64,000 bases of DNA. Source: Coriobacteriaceae bacterium. GTDB lineage: Bacteria > Actinomycetota > Coriobacteriia > Coriobacteriales > Coriobacteriaceae. Below the pieces are notes generated by a model. The model saw nothing but the letters and a program-made list of their open reading frames with translations. It searched no databases and was not told the DNA's origin. Shown piece by piece: positions 1-7,800 of the stretch. Where the stretch lies: assembly GCA_902835305.1 (NCBI GenBank), contig CADFMD010000012.1:1-64000 (forward strand), given 5' to 3'. The first letter of the stretch is position 1. Each line of letters starts with the position of its first letter. A program made the position numbers and the translations under genes.

Positions 1-13
1 CGCGCCTCAATCG

Positions 14-34
14 TAGCCCGAGACGGGCCCGGGC
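14..34 (+). terminator. Possible terminator hairpin of an upstream gene
   Basis: Short GC-rich inverted repeat (agcccg ... cgggct) near the left edge. There is no strong T-run, so it is only a weak candidate for the end of a transcript entering from outside the window. Confidence 0.3.
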
Positions 35-53
35 TGACAATTTCGACTGTAAT

Positions 54-89
54 GGACGTTCTTAAACGACTAGTCATTAAAGAACGTCC
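54..89. repeat. Dispersed palindromic repeat, copy 1
   Basis: Ten-base arms (ggacgttctt at 54-63, aagaacgtcc at 80-89) enclose a 16-base loop that itself contains gactagtc. The arm and loop sequence recurs at 3718-3752, and the left half recurs inside the repeat at 50978-51072. It is therefore a REP-like family in this genome rather than a simple terminator. Confidence 0.75.
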
Positions 90-154
90 CCAATGACTAT
101 TCTTTTTTGACGGTTTGCTAGAGCATAACTAACGAAATTAGTCAAGTCACGTCT

Positions 155-324
155 GTTTAAACAAAATATCGAAGAGTAAAGCAGGTTCTTATCCGATTTA
201 AATCGGTATTAATGAATGCTGTGCTTGTATCTGTTTTCTAAGATGGTCAAACTAATTATGTTTAGCGAGGAATAGCTGAAAACCAGCGATGTAACCAATT
301 TGTAACAAAGCAGGACGTTTAAAC
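155..324. promoter_or_regulatory. AT-rich PTS upstream region with palindromes
   Basis: Bases 90-424 hold no gene. Visible palindromes are gtttaaac at 155-162 and again at 317-324 (each followed by a), and a perfect 14-base palindrome ccgatttaaatcgg at 193-206. Position upstream of a sugar PTS operon makes them candidate operators. Tataat-like (353-358) and tatact (376-381) boxes lie closer to the gene but neither has a well-spaced -35, so no promoter is asserted. Confidence 0.35.
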
Positions 325-427
325 AAATAATCCAACCGTTCACATTTTTTCCTATAATTTTGCCACGCTTGCGGCTATACTCTTTTTTGTCGTGTAGGAA
401 ATACGTAGACAAAAAGGAGGTTATGTG

Positions 428-1417
428 ATGGTAAGTATTGTTCTTGCTAGCCATGGTGACTTGGCGGCTGGAATCAAGCAGACGGGCTCGATGGTCTTTG
501 GCGATCAGCCGTCTGTTGCCGTGGTCTCGCTCGAGCCGAGCATGGGCCCCGACGACTTCCGTGCCAAGGTCGAGGAGGCAATCGCTTCCTTCGAGGACCA
601 GGAGCAGGTGCTCTTCCTCGTTGATCTGTGGGGCGGCACGCCGTTCAACCAGATCAGCGGGCTCATCGAGGGCCACGATTCCTGGGCTATCGTCACCGGT
701 GTCAACCTGCCTATGCTCATCGAGGCATATTCGCAGCGCTTTGACGCAAAGAACACTGCACATGCGATCGCAAAACATCTCGTGACTGAGGCTAAGGCCG
801 GCGTGCGCGTCAAGCCCGAGTCTCTGGAGCCCGAGGAGAAGAAGCCGGCTGCGGCCGCCGCTGCTCCTGCGGGTGCCATTCCTCCGGGAACGGTGATCGG
901 CGACGGGCACATCAAGATCGCCCACGTCCGTATCGACACGCGCCTGCTGCATGGTCAGGTGGCCACCACGTGGACCAAGCAGATCAACCCCAACCGCATC
1001 ATCGTGGTCTCCGACGGCGTTGCTCACGACGAGCTCCGCAAGACCATGATCGAGCAGGCTGCCCCTCCGGGAGTCCACGCCAACGTCGTGCCTATCAAGA
1101 AGATGGCCGAGGTCGTCAAGGACACGCGCTTTGGCGACACCAAGGCGATGCTGCTGTTCGAGAACCCGCAGGATCTGCTCAGGGCCATCGAGGCCGGCGT
1201 CGACATCAAGGAAGCCAACATCGGTTCCATGGCCCACTCCAAGGGCAAGGTCGTCGTCACTAACGCTGTCGCTATGGGCGATGACGATGTCAAGACCATC
1301 GAGGCTCTCAAGGCCAAGGGCGTCAAGTTCGAGGTCCGCAAGGTTCCTTCGGATTCCTCCGAGGATCTCGACGCCATGTTGAAGAAAGCTAAGGCCGAAC
1401 TGGCCGCTCAAGCATAG
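428..1417 (+). CDS. manX: PTS mannose-family EIIAB component
   Basis: Cytoplasmic phosphotransfer protein of a mannose/fructose/sorbose-family PTS, passing phosphate from HPr to EIIA to EIIB and then to the sugar entering through EIIC/EIID. Residues 1-130 are the EIIA domain, with candidate phospho-His9 in SHGDLAAG. An Ala/Pro-rich linker follows (about 133-155). The EIIB domain has candidate phospho-His175 in LLHGQVATTW. The fused EIIA-EIIB order matches ManX-type proteins. A GTG lies at 425, but ATG 428 has the better spacing (about 7 nt) from the aaggagg ending at 420. It is the first gene of a tight operon with EIIC and EIID. Sugar specificity cannot be read from sequence. Confidence 0.93.
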   Translation: MVSIVLASHGDLAAGIKQTGSMVFGDQPSVAVVSLEPSMGPDDFRAKVEEAIASFEDQEQVLFLVDLWGGTPFNQISGLIEGHDSWAIVTGVNLPMLIEAYSQRFDAKNTAHAIAKHLVTEAKAGVRVKPESLEPEEKKPAAAAAAPAGAIPPGTVIGDGHIKIAHVRIDTRLLHGQVATTWTKQINPNRIIVVSDGVAHDELRKTMIEQAAPPGVHANVVPIKKMAEVVKDTRFGDTKAMLLFENPQDLLRAIEAGVDIKEANIGSMAHSKGKVVVTNAVAMGDDDVKTIEALKAKGVKFEVRKVPSDSSEDLDAMLKKAKAELAAQA

Positions 1418-1435
1418 TAAAGGAGGGTCCGATAC

Positions 1436-2254
1436 ATGTCTGCAATCACTATTCTGCTTGTTGCGATTGTCGCGTTGCTTGCCGGTATGGAAGGCATTCT
1501 GGATGAGTTCCAGTTCCATCAGCCGCTCGTGGCATGCACGCTTATCGGTCTCGTAACCGGTCACCTTCAGGAGGGCATCCTCCTGGGCGGTTCGCTCCAG
1601 ATGATGGCCCTTGGCTGGGCTAACGTCGGCGCCGCCGTCGCGCCTGACGCCGCTCTGGCCTCGGTCGCTTCTTCGATCATCATGGTGCTCGCCCTCAACG
1701 GTGGCGCCACCGATTCGGCCAAGGCCGTTACCGCCGCCATCGCCGTCGCCGTCCCGCTGTCGGTCGCTGGTCTGTTCCTGACCATGATCTGCCGTACCCT
1801 GGCTACCGCTATGGTTCACGGCATGGACGCCTGCGCCGAGAAGGGCGACTTCGCCGGCATCGAGCGTTGGCAGTACGCCGGCATCCTCATGCAGGGTGTT
1901 CGTATCGCCATCCCGGCAGTACTTCTGTGCATCATCCCGGCCGAGGCTGTTACCAACGCGCTTAACGCTATGCCCGATTGGCTGTCCGGCGGCATGGCTG
2001 TCGGCGGCGGCATGGTCGCTTCCGTCGGTTACGCCATGGTCATCAACATGATGGCCACCAAGGAGACCTGGCCGTTCTTCATCCTCGGCTTTGTCCTTGC
2101 TGCCATCCCTCAGCTCACGCTGATCGCCCTTGGCCTCATCGGCATCTCCCTTGCCCTCATCTACCTTGGCCTTAAGGATCTGGCCAAGCAGGGTGGCGGC
2201 ATGGGCGGTGGCTCCGGTGACCCGCTCGGCGACATTCTGAACGATTACGAGTAG
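1436..2254 (+). CDS. manY: PTS mannose-family EIIC permease
   Basis: Membrane component of the mannose-family PTS, 272 aa, forming the sugar channel with EIID. Several hydrophobic segments are visible, including an N-terminal one directly after the start. The family-like stretch GSLQMMALGWANVGAAVAPD is near residues 55-75. The C-terminus is Gly-rich. It starts 18 nt after the EIIAB stop with an aaaggagg about 8 nt before the ATG. Placement between EIIAB and EIID is the usual order. Confidence 0.93.
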   Translation: MSAITILLVAIVALLAGMEGILDEFQFHQPLVACTLIGLVTGHLQEGILLGGSLQMMALGWANVGAAVAPDAALASVASSIIMVLALNGGATDSAKAVTAAIAVAVPLSVAGLFLTMICRTLATAMVHGMDACAEKGDFAGIERWQYAGILMQGVRIAIPAVLLCIIPAEAVTNALNAMPDWLSGGMAVGGGMVASVGYAMVINMMATKETWPFFILGFVLAAIPQLTLIALGLIGISLALIYLGLKDLAKQGGGMGGGSGDPLGDILNDYE

Positions 2255-2270
2255 GAGGGGAGTGATACAT

Positions 2271-3191
2271 ATGGCAGAGAACAAGATTCAGCTCACCAAG
2301 GCTGACCGTAAGAAGGTTTGCTTCCGTCATCAGTTCCTTCAGGGCTCGTGGAACTACGAGCGTATGCAGAACGGCGGCTGGTGCTTCGCAATGATCCCTG
2401 CGATCAAGAAGCTCTACACCAGCAAGGATGACCAGATTGCCGCTCTTAAGCGCCACCTGGAGTTCTATAACACCCACCCCTATGTTTCCGCCCCCGTCAT
2501 TGGCGTTACCCTCGCCCTCGAGGAGGAGCGCGCCAACGGTGCTCCGATTGACGATGTCGCCATTCAGGGCGTCAAGGTCGGTATGATGGGCCCGCTCGCC
2601 GGCGTCGGCGACCCCGCCTTCTGGTTCACCCTTCGCCCGATTCTGGGCGCACTGGGCGCTTCCCTGGCCCTGTCCGGCAGCATCGCCGGTCCGCTGCTGT
2701 TCTTCTTCGCGTGGAACATCATCCGTTACGCTTTCCTGTGGTACACGCAGGAGTTTGGCTACAAGGTCGGCTCCTCCATCGCCAAGGACCTCTCCGGCGG
2801 TCTGATGGGCAAGGTCACCGAGGGTGCTTCCATCCTGGGTATGTTCATCATCGGCGCCCTGGTCGAGCGCTGGGTGTCCATCTCCTTCACCCCGGTCGTC
2901 TCCAAGGTCACGCAGTCTGCTGGCGCCTATATCGACTGGGCCAACCTGCCCGCCGGTTCTGAGGGCATCAAGCAGGCACTGACGATGTACAGCTCTGTCG
3001 GTGCCAACGCACTCGACCCGGTGAAGGTCACCACGCTTCAGGCCAACCTCGATCAGCTCATCCCCGGCCTTGCCGCCGTGTGCCTGACCCTTCTGGTCTG
3101 CAAGCTCCTCAAGAAGAAGGTCAGCCCGATCGTCATCATCCTGGCTCTCTTCGCCGTCGGCATCATCGGTCGCGTCTGCGGCTTCATGTAA
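2271..3191 (+). CDS. manZ: PTS mannose-family EIID component
   Basis: Second membrane component of the mannose-family PTS, 306 aa. The family signature GPLAGVGDPAFWFTLRPI is clear around residues 107-125, and hydrophobic segments occupy the C-terminal part. A GTG at 2262 is in frame but lies one base from the aggagggg Shine-Dalgarno, so ATG 2271 is taken (about 10 nt). The gene begins 16 nt after the EIIC stop and is surely co-transcribed with it. Confidence 0.93.
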   Translation: MAENKIQLTKADRKKVCFRHQFLQGSWNYERMQNGGWCFAMIPAIKKLYTSKDDQIAALKRHLEFYNTHPYVSAPVIGVTLALEEERANGAPIDDVAIQGVKVGMMGPLAGVGDPAFWFTLRPILGALGASLALSGSIAGPLLFFFAWNIIRYAFLWYTQEFGYKVGSSIAKDLSGGLMGKVTEGASILGMFIIGALVERWVSISFTPVVSKVTQSAGAYIDWANLPAGSEGIKQALTMYSSVGANALDPVKVTTLQANLDQLIPGLAAVCLTLLVCKLLKKKVSPIVIILALFAVGIIGRVCGFM

Positions 3192-3248
3192 GCACGCTTC
3201 GGCTTAAGACCGAGAGTTGCTAGGCAAGGGCTTTTGAGCCATTGAAAC

Positions 3249-3291
3249 GGACCGCACCCGGTGGGTACACTGGATGCGGTCCGATTGTTTT
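3249..3291 (+). terminator. Hairpin between EIID and DUF956 gene
   Basis: Arms ggaccgca (3249-3256) and tgcggtcc (3275-3282) are followed by gattgttttta. It could be a partial terminator or an RNA-processing hairpin that lowers expression of the following DUF956 gene relative to the transporter. Confidence 0.6.
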
Positions 3292-3311
3292 TATTGGAGG
3301 GCGAGGCGCGT

Positions 3312-3710
3312 ATGGCGCAATCTCAGAACAGCACGGTCGATTTGGCAACGCCGGCAACCTGCCTGATGGGGCTTACCAGTCACGGTAACGTGATGGTGGG
3401 CAATAAGGCGTTTGAGTACTATAACGAGCGTAATCCCGAGGATTATATCCAAATCCCGTGGGACGAGGTCGACTATATTGCCGCCGAGGTTTTGCGCGGC
3501 ACCAAGAAGATTACGCGTTTTGCCATCTTTACCAAAGAGAATGGCCACTTTACGTTTTCGACGCGCAATGACAAGGAAACGCTTCGCGCGGTGCGTAAGT
3601 ACATTGACGAGGACAAGCTCGTTCGTTCGCCCGACTTTATCGATGTGACGGCCAAGGGCGCCAAGAGCATCCCCTCCGTCATCAAAAGCCTCTTCCATAA
3701 AGGCGACTAG
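3312..3710 (+). CDS. manO: DUF956 family protein (ManO-like)
   Basis: Soluble 132-aa protein of the DUF956 family, typically encoded next to mannose-family PTS genes and named ManO in some Firmicutes. Its biochemical role is not established, and a regulatory role is usually assumed. The start at ATG 3312 is supported by ggaggg at 3296-3301. A longer in-frame start at 3261 would run through the hairpin and is rejected. It lies 120 bp after EIID, separated by a terminator-like hairpin. The stop codon is embedded in a perfect 16-base palindrome (3701-3716). Confidence 0.82.
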   Translation: MAQSQNSTVDLATPATCLMGLTSHGNVMVGNKAFEYYNERNPEDYIQIPWDEVDYIAAEVLRGTKKITRFAIFTKENGHFTFSTRNDKETLRAVRKYIDEDKLVRSPDFIDVTAKGAKSIPSVIKSLFHKGD

Positions 3711-3752
3711 TCGCCTGGGACGTTCTTAAACGACTAGTCATTAAAGAACGTC
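3701..3752. repeat. Palindrome plus dispersed repeat, copy 2
   Basis: A perfect 16-base palindrome (aggcgactagtcgcct, 3701-3716) covers the DUF956 stop codon. It is followed by the second copy of the REP-like hairpin (arms 3719-3727 and 3744-3752) with the same loop as the copy at 54-89. Together they could terminate the PTS transcript before the tRNA. Confidence 0.7.
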
Positions 3753-3806
3753 GCAGACGACTATCTCGAAGAGTGGCTATGCGCTGCATGGTAGTGGCGC
3801 AAATCT

Positions 3807-3814
3807 GCTACACT
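3807..3814 (+). promoter_or_regulatory. Extended -10 box for tRNA-Arg
   Basis: TGC-TACACT, an extended -10, with tacact at 3809-3814 placed 10 bases before the mature tRNA 5' end. No clear -35 is visible. The same extended box occurs at other putative promoters here (28218-28226 minus strand, 39551-39559). Confidence 0.45.
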
Positions 3815-3824
3815 AGTACAACAT

Positions 3825-3900
3825 GCCTCCGTAGCTCAGGGGATAGAGCACCGCTCTCCTAAAGCGGGTGTCGACGGTTCGAATCCGCCCGGGGGCACCA
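3825..3900 (+). tRNA. tRNA-Arg (anticodon CCU)
   Basis: Full 76-nt cloverleaf with encoded CCA. Acceptor gcctccg pairs with cgggggc, the D arm is gctc/gagc, and the anticodon stem ccgct/agcgg holds loop ctcctaa (anticodon CCU). The T arm gacgg/ccgcc holds ttcgaat, with one A-C mismatch in the T stem. The 3' 46 nt form the left part of the integrated element's 48-bp att repeat, so the tRNA stays intact after integration. Confidence 0.95.
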
Positions 3901-3902
3901 GA
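3855..3902 (+). other. att site, left end of element (inside tRNA-Arg)
   Basis: 48 bases identical to 17490-17537. The match starts in the anticodon stem and ends two bases after the CCA. Flanking bases differ (c versus a before, a versus g after), which fixes both limits. Confidence 0.9.
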
Positions 3903-3909
3903 AAAATCG

Positions 3910-3950
3910 CAGGTCAGGAGTTAATTTTGCTTCTGACCTGTTCTGGTTTT
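3910..3950 (+). terminator. Element-supplied terminator for tRNA-Arg
   Basis: Arms caggtcag (3910-3917) and ctgacctg (3933-3940), extendable by two pairs, followed by ttctggtttt. It lies 9 bases past the tRNA and replaces the native terminator, which integration has moved to 17546-17576. Confidence 0.7.
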
Positions 3951-4028
3951 AGGGTTAAGAACTGCTTTTGTTTGTAAATCTGGTAAGTAAATAATTTAAC
4001 TTACCGAGTTTTCCACTGAAAACAGGAA

Positions 4029-4196
4029 ATCACCATTTTGGGGATAAAAAGTTTTCAACAGCCGTTAGTCGGTTCCATTTTGGTGAAGCGCTTCCTCAAT
4101 TTGGGTAAAAAATTTCACCATTTTGATGATTCGGCTGCTTTGAGTTTTTGATAAAAACGCCTGTTCAGAAGCTTGCGCAATACCCATTTTGGTGAA
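4029..4196. promoter_or_regulatory. Array of four near-palindromic 17-base sites
   Basis: Four matches (13-15 of 17) to the consensus TTCACCA-TTT-TGGTGAA at 4029-4045, 4071-4087, 4114-4130 and 4180-4196. Centres are 42, 43 and 66 bases apart, the first two near four helical turns. No gene lies between 3903 and 4436. Position just inside the left end suggests integrase/excisionase arm sites, operators or origin iterons. The stretch gttttcaacagccgttagt (4051-4069) also shares agttttcaaca and gccgttagt with the right end (17322-17332, 17358-17366). Confidence 0.5.
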
Positions 4197-4230
4197 ACCA
4201 ATTAATAGAGAAATATACTATAAAGATATA

Positions 4231-4410
4231 GGGACGGCGATGCCGTCCTCTTCGCTCGCGAAGCTCGCTGCGCGGCCACGTACCGTGTCCTTGCCGCCGA
4301 CTAAGCCGTCGATAAAGATAGGGACAGCGATGCTGTCCCCCTTCGCTCGCGAAGCTCGCTGCGCGGCCACGTACCGTGTCCTTGCCGCCGGCTACGCCGC
4401 CGATTTATTC
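4231..4410. repeat. 90-bp tandem duplication with covarying hairpins
   Basis: Two 90-base units (4231-4320 and 4321-4410) share a nearly identical core including cttgccgccg. Each opens with a hairpin: gggacggc-gat-gccgtcc in unit 1 and gggacagc-gat-gctgtccc in unit 2. The G-C to A-T change is compensated on both arms. An open frame through it (4189-4428) has no supporting signals and is not called a gene. Confidence 0.7.
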
Positions 4411-4436
4411 GCTCACTTCGTTCGCTGATTGATGGA

Positions 4437-4685
4437 CTAATCCGATTTATCGCTGACACCAGTCATAAGTGCAGCAATTGATATGTTGAATCCATTGGCA
4501 ATTTTAGAGAGGTTAGAAAGACTGACATTTCTTCGTCCGACTTCAATGCTCGCGTAGTAGGAACGATCCATCTCAATCAAATTGGCGAACTGCTCCTGGC
4601 TGTACCCGAGTCCAGCGCGGAGCTCTTTGCATCTCATGCCGAATGATTTCTGAAGCGTCTTCGTATCCATGACAAAAAGAGTCAT
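4437..4685 (-). CDS. XRE-family HTH regulator
   Basis: Small DNA-binding protein of 82 aa containing one Cro/C1-type helix-turn-helix (about residues 14-70), with the typical core YSQEQFANLIEMDRSYYASIE. It has no extra effector domain, as expected of a mobile-element repressor. No good Shine-Dalgarno precedes either ATG (4685 or 4670). The start lies directly beside a perfect 12-base inverted repeat (4686-4726), which suggests autoregulation. It is transcribed away from the adhesin gene and could control both. Targets are an inference. Confidence 0.85.
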   Translation of the reverse strand: MTLFVMDTKTLQKSFGMRCKELRAGLGYSQEQFANLIEMDRSYYASIEVGRRNVSLSNLSKIANGFNISIAALMTGVSDKSD

Positions 4686-4726
4686 GGATTGTTGTATTTA
4701 TGCCAACGGACTATATACAACAATCC
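4686..4726. promoter_or_regulatory. Candidate XRE operator
   Basis: Perfect inverted repeat: ggattgttgtat (4686-4697) and atacaacaatcc (4715-4726) with a 17-base spacer. It sits at the start codon of the XRE gene in the divergent region that also feeds the adhesin. Confidence 0.55.
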
Positions 4727-4809
4727 CTGTTAAGGCGCATAATTACCTTTATTGGAAAGAGTTCTGATGCCCAGTCGGATAGGGCACGGAAAAGGAATGG
4801 AACAGCACA

Positions 4810-7800
4810 ATGACTCAGGGAAAGCATTTCGCTGCCGGTGGCGATCACTTCGCCGCACTGCCAAGCAAAAAGATTCACACTCCGAAGGGGATCGCGCGTC
4901 TGACCGTCACCGCGGCGACCATGGCCGCCATGACCGGATCGAGCCTCATCTCACCGTTCACGGCATTCGCCCAGACCGGTGACGGGGGCACGCAGCACCC
5001 CGCCGTGATGTCGCCGATCGCCGCCCACGCCGGCGCGGCATCCGGTGCCGGCGCGAAATCCGCCGCACAGACCATCGCGGACCTGCAGAAGGCAGTCGAC
5101 GAGGCGAAGGCGAAGGAGGACGCCGCCAAGGCATCCTACGATGAGGTCGCCGGCCTCTACAACGAGGCGGCTTCCGCCCGCGACCAGGCCAAGGCATCCT
5201 ACGATTCTGCAGTCAACGCCGGTACGGCAGCCGACCGTGCGGCAATGGACGAGTACGCCCGTCAGGTCGCGGAGGGCAAGGACGCCGCCGATGCCGCCGG
5301 CAAGCACCTCGAGCAGGCGAAGGCGGGTCTCGCAGACGCCAAGGCAGATGCATCCGAGAAGGACGAAGCGTACCAGTCCGCCATCAAGGCGGCCCAGAAT
5401 GCCAAGGATGCCCTCGATAAAGCCAAGGCAGATGCCGTAAGCGCCACCCCGGAGGCAATCAGTGCCGCCGAGCAGGCCGTGCGTGACGCCCAGGCTGCCG
5501 TGGACAGGGCACAGGCCGAACTTAACAACGCCAACACGACGCTTGCCGATGCTCAGTCCAAGCTGGTTGCGGCCCAGTCTGCAAAGGATGCCGCCGATTC
5601 TGTCCTCGCTGCAGCCAAGCAGAACAAGGACGCGGCGGATGCGAAGGCCGCAGCCGCCAGCGCCGCCTACGAGAAGGCGAAAGCCGACCTCGCTGCAGCG
5701 GAGGCAGGTGCCAGCGGTCCGGAGTACGATGCGGCAAAACAGAAGGTCGCGGACGCAGAGGCAGCCCTCGCCGCCGCACGAGCGGCACAGTCCCAGTGCG
5801 AGTCCGAGCTCGAGCAGGCACAGTCCGCTGCGGCAACGGCACAGGCCGATCTGAATGATGCCCAGGCGTCCCTCTCCGTAAAGCAGCAGGCCGCGGCCGA
5901 TGCCGAATCCGGTGTGAACGCCGCCCAGTCCGCACTCGATGCCGCGAACGCCGACCTCGATGCCGCCAAGCAGGCGAACGTCGACGCCATCTCCAAGCTG
6001 GATGCCGCGAAGCAGGCTGTCAAGGACGCTGAGTCCGCCAAGGCGGCCGCCGACGTAGAGCTCGCGAACGCCAAGGCGGCGAAGGATACCGCAGACGCTG
6101 CCGTGACCGCCGCCCAGCAGAAGGTCGACGAGGCACGGGCGAAACTCGATTCCGCCGACGCGCAGCTCAAGCAGGGAGCCATCGGCTTCTTCCGTGCCAT
6201 GGGTGCCGATGACGCAGTCAACATCATCCTGAACGCCAAATATGCCGGAAAGACCGAAGTCGGCAACTCCAAGGACGCCACGTCCCTTGATAACATGCTC
6301 AATGCGATCAGGTGGATGAAGTCCGTCAACGACTACCGCAAGTCGGTCGGCCTGTCCGAGCTCCATGTCACCTACAAGCTCATCGCCGGTGCCATTGCGG
6401 ATGCCAACTACAGCGACACCGTGCTCGATCATGCCCGTCAATATGATTTTGCCGAAAATCTGGCATGGAATTACGGAATCGATCCGAGTGGGCAGTGGAT
6501 CGAGCAGGAGAAGGGCTTTTTCGACAAGGCAACGGAGGCCCTTTATGGAGTCACCGGTCTTGTCGGCAAGGATGCCTATGATTTCTATGCAAAGAACGGC
6601 GTCGCAATCAACCATTGGATTGCAGACAACTGCCGCTGGGAGAACGGCAGCAGCGGCACCGTCGGCCATTACATGAACATCATCAATCCCGAACTCGCCG
6701 TTATGGGAATGGCAACCTGCACCAAGGGCACCATGTCCGGGCTTCAGACGCAGTGCTACACCGCAGAGATCTCCGGCTGGTCCGGCTCCGGTTGGAACAT
6801 GAACCCCATCTCCGTCGACGAGTACGAGCAGAAGCTGATCTCCTATATCAACGGTCTCAAGAACGCCAAGAGCGCACTCGACGCAGCCAAGGCCGATCTC
6901 GCATCCAAGCAGCAGGCAGCCGCCGGCGCCGCCACAACCGTCCAGCAGAAGCAGGTCGCAGCGGATTCCGCACAGGCAGACGTCGATGCCGCGAAGCAGG
7001 ACGTCACCGATGCCCAGCGTGCCGTCGATGCCGCAAAGGCCGATCTCGCCGCCAAGCAGCAGGGCGTCACGGATGCCCGAGCTGGGTTGGATGCGGCGAA
7101 ATCGAGCCTCGATGCCGCCAACGCGGCAGTCGTTACGGCAAAGTCGACCGTCCAGCAGAAGCAGGTCGCCTTTGATGCCGCCAACGCAGCCGTAACGACC
7201 GCACAGTCTAAGTTGGATTCCGCCAAGGCGGACACCGCTGCTAAGCAGCAGGGCGTGGACGATGCGAACGCCGACCTCGCGAAGTTCTTCCAGGACGTCG
7301 CCGACGCCAAGAAGGCGGTCGATACCGCAAAGAGCGTCCATGACGCGGCGGCAGCCGATCAGGTCGAGAAAGCGACCGTCCTCGCCGCCGCCGAGCAAAA
7401 GGCGGACGCCACCGCACGCGCCCTCGCGGATGCCCAGCGTGCCGTCGATGCCGCAAAGACCGACACCGGCGTTGCCGCCGACAGGCTTACCGGCTCCCAG
7501 ACCGATCTCGAGGACGCACAGTCGAACCTCGACATCCTCACCGGTCTTGCCGCGAAGCTCGCAGAGGCACAGCAGCGCGAGCAGGATGCAGTAAGGGCCG
7601 TCAATGACACCAAGGTCGAACTCGATGCCGCGAAGGCAGCCGCCGGCGCCGCCGAGTCCCTGGTCTCCGCCGCCGAACAGGCGAAGGCGCAGGCAGACGC
7701 CAAGCTGTCGAAGCTGAACTCCATCGATGCCGGCGCGGCGATCGCTTCCGGCCGTGACGCGAACGCGGATGACGCCCTCAACGCGCTTTTCGCCGCAGCA

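Noticed and set aside
360..381. Sigma-54 promoter before the PTS operon
   Set aside because: The -24/-12 spacing and GG/GC pair are not met.
209..2284. 691-codon open frame antisense to the PTS genes
   Set aside because: It mirrors three clearly recognised PTS genes, has low-complexity His/Asp/Gly composition and no SD; a GC-rich shadow frame.
4189..4428. 79-codon frame across the 90-bp duplication
   Set aside because: No SD, and the hairpin changes are compensated as for a nucleic-acid structure, not silent as for a protein.
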